A model generated the notes under the pieces. It was not told the origin of the DNA and made no database searches. It was given only the letters and a program-made list of their open reading frames with translations. A stretch of 64,000 nucleotides of DNA. It comes from an uncultured Flavobacteriales bacterium. Lineage in GTDB: Bacteria; Bacteroidota; Bacteroidia; Flavobacteriales_D; Crocinitomicaceae. The stretch's first letter is position 1; every line of letters starts with the position of its first letter. Positions 29,672 to 39,529 of the stretch are shown here, piece after piece. The position numbers and the translations under genes were made by a program. The DNA is taken from assembly GCA_937876195.1 (NCBI GenBank), contig CALEIK010000016.1, positions 62,001 to 126,000 on the forward strand, in the 5' to 3' direction.

Positions 29672-32600
29672 TTAGTGTAGAATAACCCGATAAAAGTATT
29701 CCGTGTGTTCAAGATTGAAGAAGTAGATCCCTCTCTCAAGTGTTTCAAGGTTAATTTCGGTTAACATACCATCTAGCATGACTGACATCACTCGCTTTCC
29801 AGCCGAATCATATACGGCAATTGTTTCATCATTGACATCACCGTTGATTTGAACGTAAATCTTACCTTTTGTAGGATTTGGGTAGACAGATATTAACTTG
29901 TTATTTCCGATTTCATCAATACCTACCTGTGAACCCACTTCAACAGTTAATGAGTCTATACAGCCATTTGCATCTGTGACAACTACGGTATAAGTTCCTG
30001 AATGAAGATATGATAAGTCTTCTGTGGTCTCACCATTACTCCAGTTATACAGATATGGTGCTGTTCCCCCTGTCACTGTCAGGTCAATGGAACCTTCACC
30101 GTCAAACAATTCATCACCAACTACTGCTGACAACACTATTTCAGGGTTTTCGTTCACTGTTCCATTGGCTACTGATAAACAACCATTAGCATCGGTAACG
30201 GATACGTTGTAGTTACCTGCTGGTATTCCCGAAAGATCTTCCGTGATCTGACCGCTATTCCACAAATAATCGTATGGAGTGACTCCTCCCGAAACCGATA
30301 TGTCAATAGAACCACTCAAATCTCCGTAGCAAAGCACATCAGTTACAAGGTCAACCGAAATAAAAGGTGCAGGATTAACAGTTACAGTTACTTGATCTGT
30401 GTTTGTACAGCCCGTCATTGTTCCAGTTACAGTATATGTAATTGTCGATGTTGGAGACACCGTCTGCACTCCACCAGCACCTAAACCTTGATCCCATAAG
30501 TATGAAGTTGCACCCGTTGCATCAATCACTGTGGATTGTCCTTCACAAATAGTTGTCGTACCGCTTGCCACAACTGTTGGAAGAGGTGTTACTGTGACAA
30601 TTACCTGATCTGTGTTTGTACAACCTGTTGTTGTTCCCGTAACAGTATAAATTGTAGTTGTCGTAGGTGAAACAACCTGAGTTGAGCCCGTTCCTAATCC
30701 TTGATCCCAAGAATATGATGTTGCGCCTGTAGCATCTATTGTTGTCGATTGACCCTCACAGATAGTTGTAGTACCACTGGCTATCAATGCTGGAAGAGGT
30801 GTTACAGTTACAGTAACTTGATCTGTGTTAGAACAACCTGCTGTAATACCAGTTATTGTGTACGTTGTAGTTGTTGTAGGTGATACTGTTTGAAAAGCAC
30901 CAGCACCTAATCCTTGATCCCATGAGTATGATGTTGCACCTGTTGCATCAATTATTGTGGATTGTCCTTCACAAATAGTTGCCGTACCGCTTGCTATCAC
31001 TGTTGGAAGAGGTGTGATAGTCACAGTTACCTGATCTGTGTTTGTACAACCTGCCGTTGTTCCAGTAACAGTATAAGTTGTAGTAGTTGTTGGTGAAATA
31101 ACTTGAGTTGCGCCAGCTCCCAATCCTTGATCCCACGTATATGACGTTGCTCCTGTAGCATCTATTGTTGTTGACTGTCCTTCACAGATAGTTGTCGTAC
31201 CAGCGGCTACAACACTTGGTAAAGGTATTACGGTAATTGTTAACTGATCCGTACCACTGCATCCCGTAGTTGTTCCAGTTACTGTATAAGTGGTGGTGGT
31301 GGTTGGAGACACTGTTTGATTTGATCCAGCGCCCAAGCCGTTATCCCAGCTATAAGATGTAGCACCTGATGCACTTATGTTCACTGATTGACCTTCACAA
31401 ATGGTAGCACCTCCTGTTGCAATAACTGGTAATGATGGATTAGATAAAGACTGAGCTAATGTATTAGATACACATCCATTACCGTCAGTATACGTTATTG
31501 TGTACGATCCAGCGGTTAAACCTGTTATAGTGTAAGGCAAAGAAACATTATTTGCATTTCCAGATGAGGTACCACTCCATGCGACATCTCCTGTTCCAGA
31601 CCCACCTATTTGAATAGAACCAGTAGCAGTACCACAGCTCATCGGCTCGTTCGAAATCAGGGCGGAAATAATGGGAGCTACAATTTCTATAGTAGTTGTA
31701 TCACTGCTGCCCGCACAATCATCCGCTACGTAGATAACCTCATGCATACCTGAGCCAGCTACGGTCGGATCAAAAGTTCCGAGCAATGTGTCTGTAATGC
31801 CACTACCAAACCATGTTCCTCCAGGTGTTGCAGCTATTAAGTTGGAAGCGCCATCACTTGAACAAAATGGACCTGCAGGAGTTATTGTCGGGTCTAATGC
31901 ATTTGGTTGAACGGTTACAATTGTTGATTCGGATGGTGAATCGCAACCCAGTACCGTAAAATACATATCATAGGTTCCATCATTTGTTGGTGTAGCTGAA
32001 GCGATTACCGGGTTTTGGATCGTTGAAGAAAATGCTCCTGGACCAGACCAGTTTTGAGTGCGCCAATCAGAAAGGATATAAACAGGTCCCACAGCAGTTG
32101 ACCCACCGTTTTTTTTGACTGCATTATTGTTATTTCCACTTTCGTCGTTTACAGTTGTTCCGGAAGTGCCATTAAGCGGGAAATAGCCCATAAGGTTTGC
32201 GTATTGTGGATGGGTATTATCAACAGGACGATAAAGCCAATCAAGAATGTCTGTTTGAGTAAGTTTTACATCCCAGAAACGTATCTCGTCAATCTTGCCG
32301 CTAAAGAAATCCGAGTGATTGCCATCAAATTCCTGTCCGATTGAAATTTTATCGTTGAGTTCCACCCCTGTGGAGATGTTGTCAAAAATCATAGCGTCAA
32401 TTAACAACCCATTTAAAAATAGTTCCACTTTTTTTGTTGCAATCTCAAAAGTAACGGTAAGGTGCCTCCATTGACCATCTGTTACTATAGGCGAGTTAAC
32501 TGGTATTGTGGTTGTTGTACTGTCATACAGTACTAGTTTTCCTGTAGCACTTGAAATTGCCACAATCAATCGATTCTTATTTATAGTTGACAGGTCATTA

Positions 32601-35600
32601 ATTCCTAATATTGTTCCTGCGGATCCAGTTTGCGCTCCAGCATTGAACCAACATGAAAAGGTAAAATCAGAACCAGCAATATCATCCGTGAGCGCATCGA
32701 TTTCCAACCAATCATTATTGCCATCAAAGGAGAGTGCATTTCCGGCAGCAGTTGAATCATATAGTTCAATATCTAATCCTTCGCAAACAGGTGAATTGGA
32801 AGATACCACAGTCGGTTGGAAAACCAGTTCGGCTACCGCTAAGCTGTCAGAAGCTACACAACCCAAATCATTTGTAACGGAAACATGATATGTTACTATT
32901 CCTCCAGGTGTTACCATTTGATCAGCAAGCACCGAACTAAAAGCTGCTGGAACTGAGCTCCATGTGTAATTGCAAGGATCAGCGAATCCCGGAATATCAC
33001 TCAGTACATAACCGTTGGTATTGACAATGGTTCCGTTATTGCCTGCGGGACTGTAATCATATAATACATTGTTGTCCTTGTCATTGAAGGTATAATAAGC
33101 CACAAGGTTGGCGTAATCTGGATGTGTGTTATTAAGTTGCATGTTCATCCAGTTTGTAATTTCTGCCTGTCCAAGAAGTACATTCCATACACGAGCCTCT
33201 TCCATTTTTCCAGTAAAGAAGTCTGATGCAACAGGTCCTGGATCATATTCCTGACCTAGTGAAACCAGATCTGTTGCACTTACACCTGTTGCAGGCATTC
33301 CAGAAAGATTGACAAGCATTTCGGGGTTACCATCCACATAAGTCTGTGCTTGTTTAGTTGTATTGTTATAAGTTACGACTATATGATGCCACTGATCATC
33401 ATTTACGGTTGTAGTGGATGCAGAATGAGTAGTTCCATCGAATAATTCAAGCAACCCGCTGGCCGAGTTTACCATAACTAAAAAGCGGTTATCACCAAAG
33501 GAGGTGTTTACTGCAAATAAATTTCCAGAACCAGAAGCAATATTACTTTTGATCCATGTGGAGAAGGTAAAATCGGAATTGGTGATCTCAGATGCAACTG
33601 GATTAATATTGATATAGTCATCAGTAGCAAAGACCATTGTGTGGTTACATCCAGAAAATAATTGCATGCTTCCTCCATCACAGACTAGGGTGTTTTCTGA
33701 AGTTGTCAGAGATATTTCAGGTAAGACATTAATGTAGGTAGTATCATCTCCAAAGCATCCTCCACCTGAGGTAGTGTAAATTACTTCATGTTGACCAGCA
33801 CCTGCAAGAGTTGGGTCAAAAGTACCATTTACCGGGTTTGTGATTCCTGTTCCTGTCCAGATTCCTCCTGGTATGTCTGCAGAGAGGTTAAATGCTGCTG
33901 AATTTTCACATGATGAAGAAATAGGTGTAATATTGGGTTCTGTGCCTACAGGATCCATATCTACAACTGTATTGCTGCTTACCCCTGGACATCCCAGTAA
34001 ACTTACCGTACAATTATAAGTGCCTTCTGCAAGCATTGAGGCTGTTGGAATGACAGGATTAGAAAGAGAGGATGAAAAACTGTTGGGACCTGTCCATGAA
34101 TGTACACGCCAATCTGCATTTATCCATTGTGGACCATTTGCAGTGGTAGTACCATTCTTCAAAGTTCCGTTATTTCCGTTTCCAGTAAGGTCATTGGCTG
34201 TTGTTCCAGACCCTTCGTTAAAATTGTAATATGCGTACATGTTGAGATATTGTCCCGCATCTAATTCTCGCCAGATCCAGTCTTGAATTTCCTGTTGGCT
34301 TCGTACAGAATTCCAAACCCGAACTTCGTCTATGGCCCCATCATGGAAATTACCAAGAGAACTGCCGCCATCATATTCTTGACCAATAGAAATCAAATCT
34401 GATGACGACAAGGTTAATCCAGCCATTATTACGGAAAATTGTTTTGCACCGTCCACATAAACAGTCACTTCTTTTGAGGTGTTATTAAATGACATGGCCA
34501 CATGATGCCAACTACCGTCATTCACCAGAATAGTAGATCTTTTTTGGTTCCAGACAAGGATCTTTCCTGTACTATTCTCTATGCCCAACAATAACTTATT
34601 ATCTCCGGCGATGGAGTTCACCGAAAAAAGGTAATTTTCATTGCTTCCTGAAGTATTCATCCACATGGACACTGTAAAATCTGATCCTTCAAGGTCATCT
34701 GATAATGTATTGGCTTCAATCCAGTCGTTGTTACCGTCAAACTGAAGTGCCGATCCCCCACCATGTAAGTCATACAATTCTATCGCTGTATTTTCGCACA
34801 CCACAGAATTGGATGAAAAATCAGTTCCTTGTATTTCGTTGACAACCGCAACTATATCAGCCGTTCCTATACATCCGTTCCCATCTGTCACCGTAACAGT
34901 ATAGGTAGTGGTCTGGTTAACAGATGTTGTTACTGAAGCCCCCGAATCTGTAAAACCTAATGGACTTGACACCCAGTCATACGTGCAAGATGGATTGAAA
35001 ATAGCGTTATCTGAAATTGATACCCAGCTAGGACCATTAACTGTACTGATTGTTTGGTCATTTGTGGGAGATGCGTTATCTACAATACTACCTAATGCAT
35101 ATTGATTGAGCTTGTAATAACCTATAAGATTAGAATAGTCAGGGTGCGAACTTGTAATTTCTTTATCTAGCCAATTCTGAATTTCAACAGCCGCCAGTTC
35201 TTTATCCCAAAACCTGATTTCATCCATGATACCTATATAGAGATCTGTTATAGAGGCTCCATCAAATTCTTGTCCTAAAGAGATTTGATCACTTGCCCCC
35301 TGAATACCACTAGCAGGCATTCCTGACAAGGTAAGAGTACTTTCTAGCGTTCCATCAACATAAGTATTAGCTTCCTTTGTGGTCTTATTATATGTAAAAG
35401 CTACGTGATGCCATTGGTTGTCATTCACTAATGTTGCACTCGCATTTTGCGTTGTTCCATCAAATAATGTAAGAATACCGGAGGTTGCGTTTAATGTAAA
35501 TAGCAGTCGGTTTCCCCCCGAAGAAGTATTGGCTGCAAAGATGGTCTCGTTCCCGCTTGTGGCACCGCATTTTATCCACGCCGAAAAACTGAAATCCAAG

Positions 35601-35821
35601 TTAGCCAGCAATGGTGCCAGATTGGTCGCATTGACATAGTGATCGGTTCCGTTAAATTGTAATCCTCTGTTACAACTAGCTTCTAGTGTTACCATATCTC
35701 CGGGACAAGCAGCTAAATCTGCCTTTATAGCAGGTGAAATAGTACATTGAGAATAGGAAGCACTTGTAGTTCCCAGAATTAATCCCATTGCAAAGAAAAG
35801 TTTGTGTGATAGTTTATTCAT
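29672..35821 (-). CDS. Giant T9SS-secreted LamG/Ig-like/SprB-repeat surface protein
   Basis: A 2049-residue protein with signal peptide 1-24. Four LamG/concanavalin-like domains (about 55-245, 355-555, 725-925 and 1065-1265) share motifs such as WHHVAFTYN and IWxxELxxxEIxxW. They alternate with short Ig-like linkers (FDPTLAGAGQHEVIYT). Five tandem 71-residue Ig-like repeats (about 1467-1822, ICEGQSTTIDATGATSYSWD) follow, then two SprB-type repeats (YLWNSGQITEDLSGIPAGNY). The C-terminal type A sorting domain (about 1975-2049) begins ISVYPNPTKGKIYVQING. It is probably a surface adhesin or carbohydrate-binding protein. Confidence 0.92.
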   Translation of the reverse strand: MNKLSHKLFFAMGLILGTTSASYSQCTISPAIKADLAACPGDMVTLEASCNRGLQFNGTDHYVNATNLAPLLANLDFSFSAWIKCGATSGNETIFAANTSSGGNRLLFTLNATSGILTLFDGTTQNASATLVNDNQWHHVAFTYNKTTKEANTYVDGTLESTLTLSGMPASGIQGASDQISLGQEFDGASITDLYIGIMDEIRFWDKELAAVEIQNWLDKEITSSHPDYSNLIGYYKLNQYALGSIVDNASPTNDQTISTVNGPSWVSISDNAIFNPSCTYDWVSSPLGFTDSGASVTTSVNQTTTYTVTVTDGNGCIGTADIVAVVNEIQGTDFSSNSVVCENTAIELYDLHGGGSALQFDGNNDWIEANTLSDDLEGSDFTVSMWMNTSGSNENYLFSVNSIAGDNKLLLGIENSTGKILVWNQKRSTILVNDGSWHHVAMSFNNTSKEVTVYVDGAKQFSVIMAGLTLSSSDLISIGQEYDGGSSLGNFHDGAIDEVRVWNSVRSQQEIQDWIWRELDAGQYLNMYAYYNFNEGSGTTANDLTGNGNNGTLKNGTTTANGPQWINADWRVHSWTGPNSFSSSLSNPVIPTASMLAEGTYNCTVSLLGCPGVSSNTVVDMDPVGTEPNITPISSSCENSAAFNLSADIPGGIWTGTGITNPVNGTFDPTLAGAGQHEVIYTTSGGGCFGDDTTYINVLPEISLTTSENTLVCDGGSMQLFSGCNHTMVFATDDYININPVASEITNSDFTFSTWIKSNIASGSGNLFAVNTSFGDNRFLVMVNSASGLLELFDGTTHSASTTTVNDDQWHHIVVTYNNTTKQAQTYVDGNPEMLVNLSGMPATGVSATDLVSLGQEYDPGPVASDFFTGKMEEARVWNVLLGQAEITNWMNMQLNNTHPDYANLVAYYTFNDKDNNVLYDYSPAGNNGTIVNTNGYVLSDIPGFADPCNYTWSSVPAAFSSVLADQMVTPGGIVTYHVSVTNDLGCVASDSLAVAELVFQPTVVSSNSPVCEGLDIELYDSTAAGNALSFDGNNDWLEIDALTDDIAGSDFTFSCWFNAGAQTGSAGTILGINDLSTINKNRLIVAISSATGKLVLYDSTTTTIPVNSPIVTDGQWRHLTVTFEIATKKVELFLNGLLIDAMIFDNISTGVELNDKISIGQEFDGNHSDFFSGKIDEIRFWDVKLTQTDILDWLYRPVDNTHPQYANLMGYFPLNGTSGTTVNDESGNNNNAVKKNGGSTAVGPVYILSDWRTQNWSGPGAFSSTIQNPVIASATPTNDGTYDMYFTVLGCDSPSESTIVTVQPNALDPTITPAGPFCSSDGASNLIAATPGGTWFGSGITDTLLGTFDPTVAGSGMHEVIYVADDCAGSSDTTTIEIVAPIISALISNEPMSCGTATGSIQIGGSGTGDVAWSGTSSGNANNVSLPYTITGLTAGSYTITYTDGNGCVSNTLAQSLSNPSLPVIATGGATICEGQSVNISASGATSYSWDNGLGAGSNQTVSPTTTTTYTVTGTTTGCSGTDQLTITVIPLPSVVAAGTTTICEGQSTTIDATGATSYTWDQGLGAGATQVISPTTTTTYTVTGTTAGCTNTDQVTVTITPLPTVIASGTATICEGQSTIIDATGATSYSWDQGLGAGAFQTVSPTTTTTYTITGITAGCSNTDQVTVTVTPLPALIASGTTTICEGQSTTIDATGATSYSWDQGLGTGSTQVVSPTTTTIYTVTGTTTGCTNTDQVIVTVTPLPTVVASGTTTICEGQSTVIDATGATSYLWDQGLGAGGVQTVSPTSTITYTVTGTMTGCTNTDQVTVTVNPAPFISVDLVTDVLCYGDLSGSIDISVSGGVTPYDYLWNSGQITEDLSGIPAGNYNVSVTDANGCLSVANGTVNENPEIVLSAVVGDELFDGEGSIDLTVTGGTAPYLYNWSNGETTEDLSYLHSGTYTVVVTDANGCIDSLTVEVGSQVGIDEIGNNKLISVYPNPTKGKIYVQINGDVNDETIAVYDSAGKRVMSVMLDGMLTEINLETLERGIYFFNLEHTEYFYRVILH
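30360..31425 (-). repeat. Five tandem 213-bp repeats inside the giant surface-protein gene
   Basis: Five in-frame copies of a 71-codon unit, each encoding ICEGQS, ATSYxWDxGLGxG, SPTTTTTYTVTG and GCxxTDQ blocks. The middle copies are closest to each other, as expected from unequal recombination. Boundaries are approximate. Confidence 0.88.
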
Positions 35822-35931
35822 AGTTTCTTTTTTTAATTAAACATTTTTTGTCCAGGCATCTGAGATTGATAAATATGAAACCTCTCTGGATTAAAATGAT
35901 AACACAAAGAACGGGCAATGTGATACAGCTA

Positions 35932-35964
35932 TTAGTTTATTAGACGGGACAAGAAGGGGTACAA
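35932..35964 (-). promoter_or_regulatory. 33-bp shared upstream element, copy B
   Basis: Identical over 33 bases to 37601-37633. It lies about 110 bp upstream of the start of the 2049-residue protein gene, in the same orientation. Further short matches (CGTTCTTT and ATGTTnAA-type) follow in both leaders. On the minus strand it starts TTGTACCCCTTCTTGTCCCG. It is probably a promoter or binding site for a common regulator. Confidence 0.7.
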
Positions 35965-36062
35965 TGGTTAAACCGTTGATTTTATTCGTACTATTAAGAT
36001 TCGGATTCATCTCAGTTTTGTTGTTTTGTTCAAAAACAAAGTTTAGGAAGAGGGAAAACAAC

Positions 36063-37511
36063 TTACTTCTTCACCACCTTAAATACTTGCTGTCCTATAT
36101 TGAGATAATAAACTCCAGAGGAAAGAGTTCCCGTAAAAATACGATTGTCCTCTTTGGAAATGTCACCTTCCGATACCAGTTGACCAGTGCAATCACTTAT
36201 GGCAAAGTGTTGGTCTATTTTTGATTCCATGTGTATGTTTAACCAATCTTCACAAGGATTCGGATACACAAATACTTCATCAACACAAGCATTTACAGAG
36301 ATAGTTTTAAATAACCTTGAAAATCCATCGAAATCAAATTGTCGAAGTCGATAGTAATTAATTTGTTCCAGTGCACTGTCCATCCATTCGTAGTGTGTTG
36401 TATGTGTCGTTGTCCCTGATGCTTTGATTTTGCTTACTTCATCAAATGAGATTCCGTCCGTGCTCCTTTCAAGAATAAAATAATCACTGTTTTCTTCGGA
36501 TGCCGTACTCCAATTCAACTTCACCAATCCAGCATTACAGAAGCCTTCAAAATCAATTAATTCAACAGACAGAATGGTAAAGCAGTTACTAGGACAATTG
36601 GCGTTTGATGTTCCAGGGTCTATAAGTGCTGGTGCATTCGGTACCACATTTGCAGAACCAAAGCTTCCGCATCCGTTAAAATTGACCGATGATCCAGATG
36701 CTTGGTAGATGTCATAATTGGGTGAAGCTGTCATAGCAGCACGTATGTCTGCTTGGCTTGAATAGCGAATAATCGCCGTTCCTCCGGAACCATCATTAGA
36801 AAAACGATTAGAGGGACCTCCACAATTCATTATGTGTCTGAAATCATTGCATTGTAAAACGGCACCGCTTGAAAAGCAATAAAACCCACCATCCAGCGCA
36901 TCAAATCGTCCACCAATTTCAATATACCCATTATTCTTGAGGTAGGCATTTTGCCCACTGTTTTGAGGGAAGCGAAGATTACCTGACACAATCAACCGAG
37001 AACTATCATTTTCATTGTAAAAGGCATTATTCACATTCTGAAACTCCAGATTACCATTGACCTCTACACTTCCATAATTAATGATCTTCACACCGTTATT
37101 AAGCGTCGTATTGGACGGTAAGCGCAGTGAAGAACCACACTGTACCACAATCGTTCCAGAATTAAGGTTGCCCGAAAGACTAGTGTTACCACAAATACGG
37201 ATGGTTCCCCCAAAAAGGTTAACACCTGTGAAAACCATTTCACTTGGATCCGGCGAACAAAAACCAGCTGTATCGCCTAGGTTTAAGGTCATGTTGTTGA
37301 AAAGTGGTGTGTACTGTGAACAGTCTTTTTCATCCACTGTTGGAGGGAATCCAGCACATTGAGCATCAACGCAGTATGTGATGCTCAACGAAAATGTCAC
37401 GGCAAACAGTACACTTAATTTACAGAAAGGGGTTTGTGATAAAAGTCTCAACAGCGAGGTAGGAAATATCCATATAATTCTTATGCAGGAAAAGGTCTGA
37501 GCGTTCTTCAT
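36063..37511 (-). CDS. T9SS-secreted surface protein with C-terminal sorting domain
   Basis: A 482-residue protein. A long basic N-terminus ends in a hydrophobic signal segment (LSVLFAVTFSLSITYCVDAQ, about 32-51). Residues about 75-310 form an Asn/Gly-rich region with regularly spaced strands (GTIRICGNTSLSGNLNSGTI, then SVEVNGNLEFQNVNN), which suggests a right-handed beta-helix. A fibronectin-like stretch (EENSDYFILERSTDGISF, about 335-395) precedes the type A sorting domain (VFVYPNPCEDWLNIHM, about 408-482). It is exported by the type IX system to the cell surface. Its upstream element is shared with the giant protein gene. Confidence 0.85.
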   Translation of the reverse strand: MKNAQTFSCIRIIWIFPTSLLRLLSQTPFCKLSVLFAVTFSLSITYCVDAQCAGFPPTVDEKDCSQYTPLFNNMTLNLGDTAGFCSPDPSEMVFTGVNLFGGTIRICGNTSLSGNLNSGTIVVQCGSSLRLPSNTTLNNGVKIINYGSVEVNGNLEFQNVNNAFYNENDSSRLIVSGNLRFPQNSGQNAYLKNNGYIEIGGRFDALDGGFYCFSSGAVLQCNDFRHIMNCGGPSNRFSNDGSGGTAIIRYSSQADIRAAMTASPNYDIYQASGSSVNFNGCGSFGSANVVPNAPALIDPGTSNANCPSNCFTILSVELIDFEGFCNAGLVKLNWSTASEENSDYFILERSTDGISFDEVSKIKASGTTTHTTHYEWMDSALEQINYYRLRQFDFDGFSRLFKTISVNACVDEVFVYPNPCEDWLNIHMESKIDQHFAISDCTGQLVSEGDISKEDNRIFTGTLSSGVYYLNIGQQVFKVVKK

Positions 37512-37600
37512 ACATTTTTTATTTTAGTTGAACATTATTTAGTCCGGACAAACCAGATTGAATAATGACACTAATAAAGAACGCACAACTTGTACTAATT

Positions 37601-37633
37601 TTAGTTTATTAGACGGGACAAGAAGGGGTACAA
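37601..37633 (-). promoter_or_regulatory. 33-bp shared upstream element, copy A
   Basis: The exact counterpart of 35932-35964, placed about 90 bp upstream of the start of the 482-residue T9SS protein gene and just after the regulator gene's stop. The conservation extends in patches through the leader to the start codon. Confidence 0.7.
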
Positions 37634-37648
37634 CGGATTTTATCCTTA

Positions 37649-39529
37649 CTATGATAAGTCTTGAACGTACTCTTCCAGATTAGCGTCCGTCTCAATTTCC
37701 ATTTTTTTCCGTAACCTCTGACGTGCTTTTTTGACACTATCTATTGAAATTCCAATCATGGACGCAATTTCCTTTCCTGTCAGTTTTAGCTTGATTAACG
37801 CTGCAAGACGTAATTCCGCTTGCGTAATACCTGGGAAGTGTTCCATCATTCTAACAAAAAAACTAGGATACACTTTTATATACAATCGCTTAAATTCTTC
37901 CCAGTCATCATCTGTTATAATTCTTGATGTAATGAGTTTATTGATCTTAACAATTCGTTCTGTATCAACGGGGCTTTCATTAGTATCAGTCTGTTCCATT
38001 TGCTCTCGCAATTTTTCGAAATCGCGATTTTTCTCTATCAATTTTTGCGTGTAAGACATTAGCATTGTTTGATTGTATTCCAGTTCCTTTTCCAATGCCA
38101 GTTGCTTTAAGGTCGCTTTCTCTTGTTCACTTGCCGCCAGCTTCTTCTCTTTTATTCGATTCAAGCGTTGCCGACTGATAATCAGGAATGCAACGATTAC
38201 CAATAAGATTGAAATTGCAGTTATCATACGCTTTTGAATGGATTCTAATTCGGACTGCTTCTTCCAAACTTTGATTTCCTGTTCCTTTTTTCGGGTTTCA
38301 AAATCTACCTGCAAATTAAACAACTGCGAATTTGTTTCTTGACTTACTAGGCTGTCATTATATGTTGAGTAAGACTGATAAGAGATCAATGAAGCTTCAT
38401 AATTTTTCAACCCCTCATAGGCTTTAGACTGCCAAAAGTATGAATCGGCGATATACTTAATGGATCCTATATTCTCTGCATGTTGGAGTCCGTTAGTAAA
38501 ACACTTCAGAGCTTCTTGATATTGATGCTGTTCTAGTCTTAACCTACCGAGGTTGATCCATGCTATTGCTTCTCCCAAAACTTCTCCTGTCTCCTTTTTG
38601 TATTCTAATGCGGCAATAAAATTTTCCTCTGCGGACGCGAAATTTTTACGCTCGAATTCAATATCTCCGATATTCAACAACGCATAGGAAATACCTTTTT
38701 TATCCTCCATTTTCAGAGAAGCTTCCAATGATAAATTATGATGATACAAGGCACTATCTAGATCTCCCAAATAATAGTAACATACTCCAATGTTCGTATA
38801 GGAACTTGCTTGACCATGCTTGTCTCCAACTTTAAGATCAATGGAAAGTGACAGCTTGTAATAGCGCATGGCTGTTTTGTAGTTGCCTTGCTGTGAATAA
38901 ATAAGCCCAATATTGTTGTACATATTAGAAAGCCCGTAAGAGTCATTTACATCCTGATAATATATAGTTGTTTTTAAATATTCTTCAAGGGACTTTTCAT
39001 AATTTCCAATCTCATAATAAATGATTCCCAAATTTCCCTGAGCTTTTGCTTTCCCTTCTCGATCACCAATTTCCCCGAATAGTAGTATGGCTTCCTCATA
39101 GCTAAAAATTGCTTCCTGATACTCACCCTTATTCCAATATAATAACCCAAATAGATTTGAGAGATTTCCGGTTTCCGTTTCATTTCCAATCTTTTCGAAT
39201 AGTTTTTTGGATTTAGAATAATACAACTCACTTTTACTATAATCAGCCTTTATCCAGTTGGCAAAGCCCAAATTTTTGTAGCCATAGGCAAGTCCCGAAG
39301 TAACCCCCATTTTTTTACTAAGTTCAACGGCAGTTTCGGCATAATCAAAAGCTTTGGTAGGGTTTGAACGCCGGTATTCCCAACTGAGCTTATTAAGGAG
39401 GCTGATTTTTTCAACACCTTTCTCTTTTTGTAATTGCAACTCAAGCTCTGATATGTTGGTTTTCTGGCTAAAACTGTAATTACATATCAAAAGAAAAAAA
39501 ACGGGTCCTATTTTGCAGAAAAATTTCAT
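37649..39529 (-). CDS. Membrane TPR sensor/regulator with C-terminal HTH
   Basis: The start is taken at 39529, giving a signal peptide (MKFFCKIGPVFFLLICNYSF); an ATG 12 codons upstream would spoil it. The 626-residue product has about nine TPR units (about 40-390), a transmembrane helix (MITAISILLVIVAFLIIS, about 425-442) and a coiled coil. It ends in a LuxR/GerE-like HTH (ITQAELRLAALIKLKLTGKE, then IGISIDSVKKARQRLRKKM). This Bacteroidota family senses outside or periplasmic signals and may control transcription from the membrane. It stands directly upstream of two T9SS genes with a shared promoter element, so those are likely targets. Confidence 0.85.
   Translation of the reverse strand: MKFFCKIGPVFFLLICNYSFSQKTNISELELQLQKEKGVEKISLLNKLSWEYRRSNPTKAFDYAETAVELSKKMGVTSGLAYGYKNLGFANWIKADYSKSELYYSKSKKLFEKIGNETETGNLSNLFGLLYWNKGEYQEAIFSYEEAILLFGEIGDREGKAKAQGNLGIIYYEIGNYEKSLEEYLKTTIYYQDVNDSYGLSNMYNNIGLIYSQQGNYKTAMRYYKLSLSIDLKVGDKHGQASSYTNIGVCYYYLGDLDSALYHHNLSLEASLKMEDKKGISYALLNIGDIEFERKNFASAEENFIAALEYKKETGEVLGEAIAWINLGRLRLEQHQYQEALKCFTNGLQHAENIGSIKYIADSYFWQSKAYEGLKNYEASLISYQSYSTYNDSLVSQETNSQLFNLQVDFETRKKEQEIKVWKKQSELESIQKRMITAISILLVIVAFLIISRQRLNRIKEKKLAASEQEKATLKQLALEKELEYNQTMLMSYTQKLIEKNRDFEKLREQMEQTDTNESPVDTERIVKINKLITSRIITDDDWEEFKRLYIKVYPSFFVRMMEHFPGITQAELRLAALIKLKLTGKEIASMIGISIDSVKKARQRLRKKMEIETDANLEEYVQDLS

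Noticed and set aside
30360..31425. Satellite or mobile element in the repeat block
   Set aside because: The repeats are in-frame codons of the surface protein with period 71 residues.
35964..36224. Plus-strand frame of 86 codons
   Set aside because: It overlaps the T9SS sorting domain of the minus-strand gene and the shared regulatory element; it is a shadow frame.
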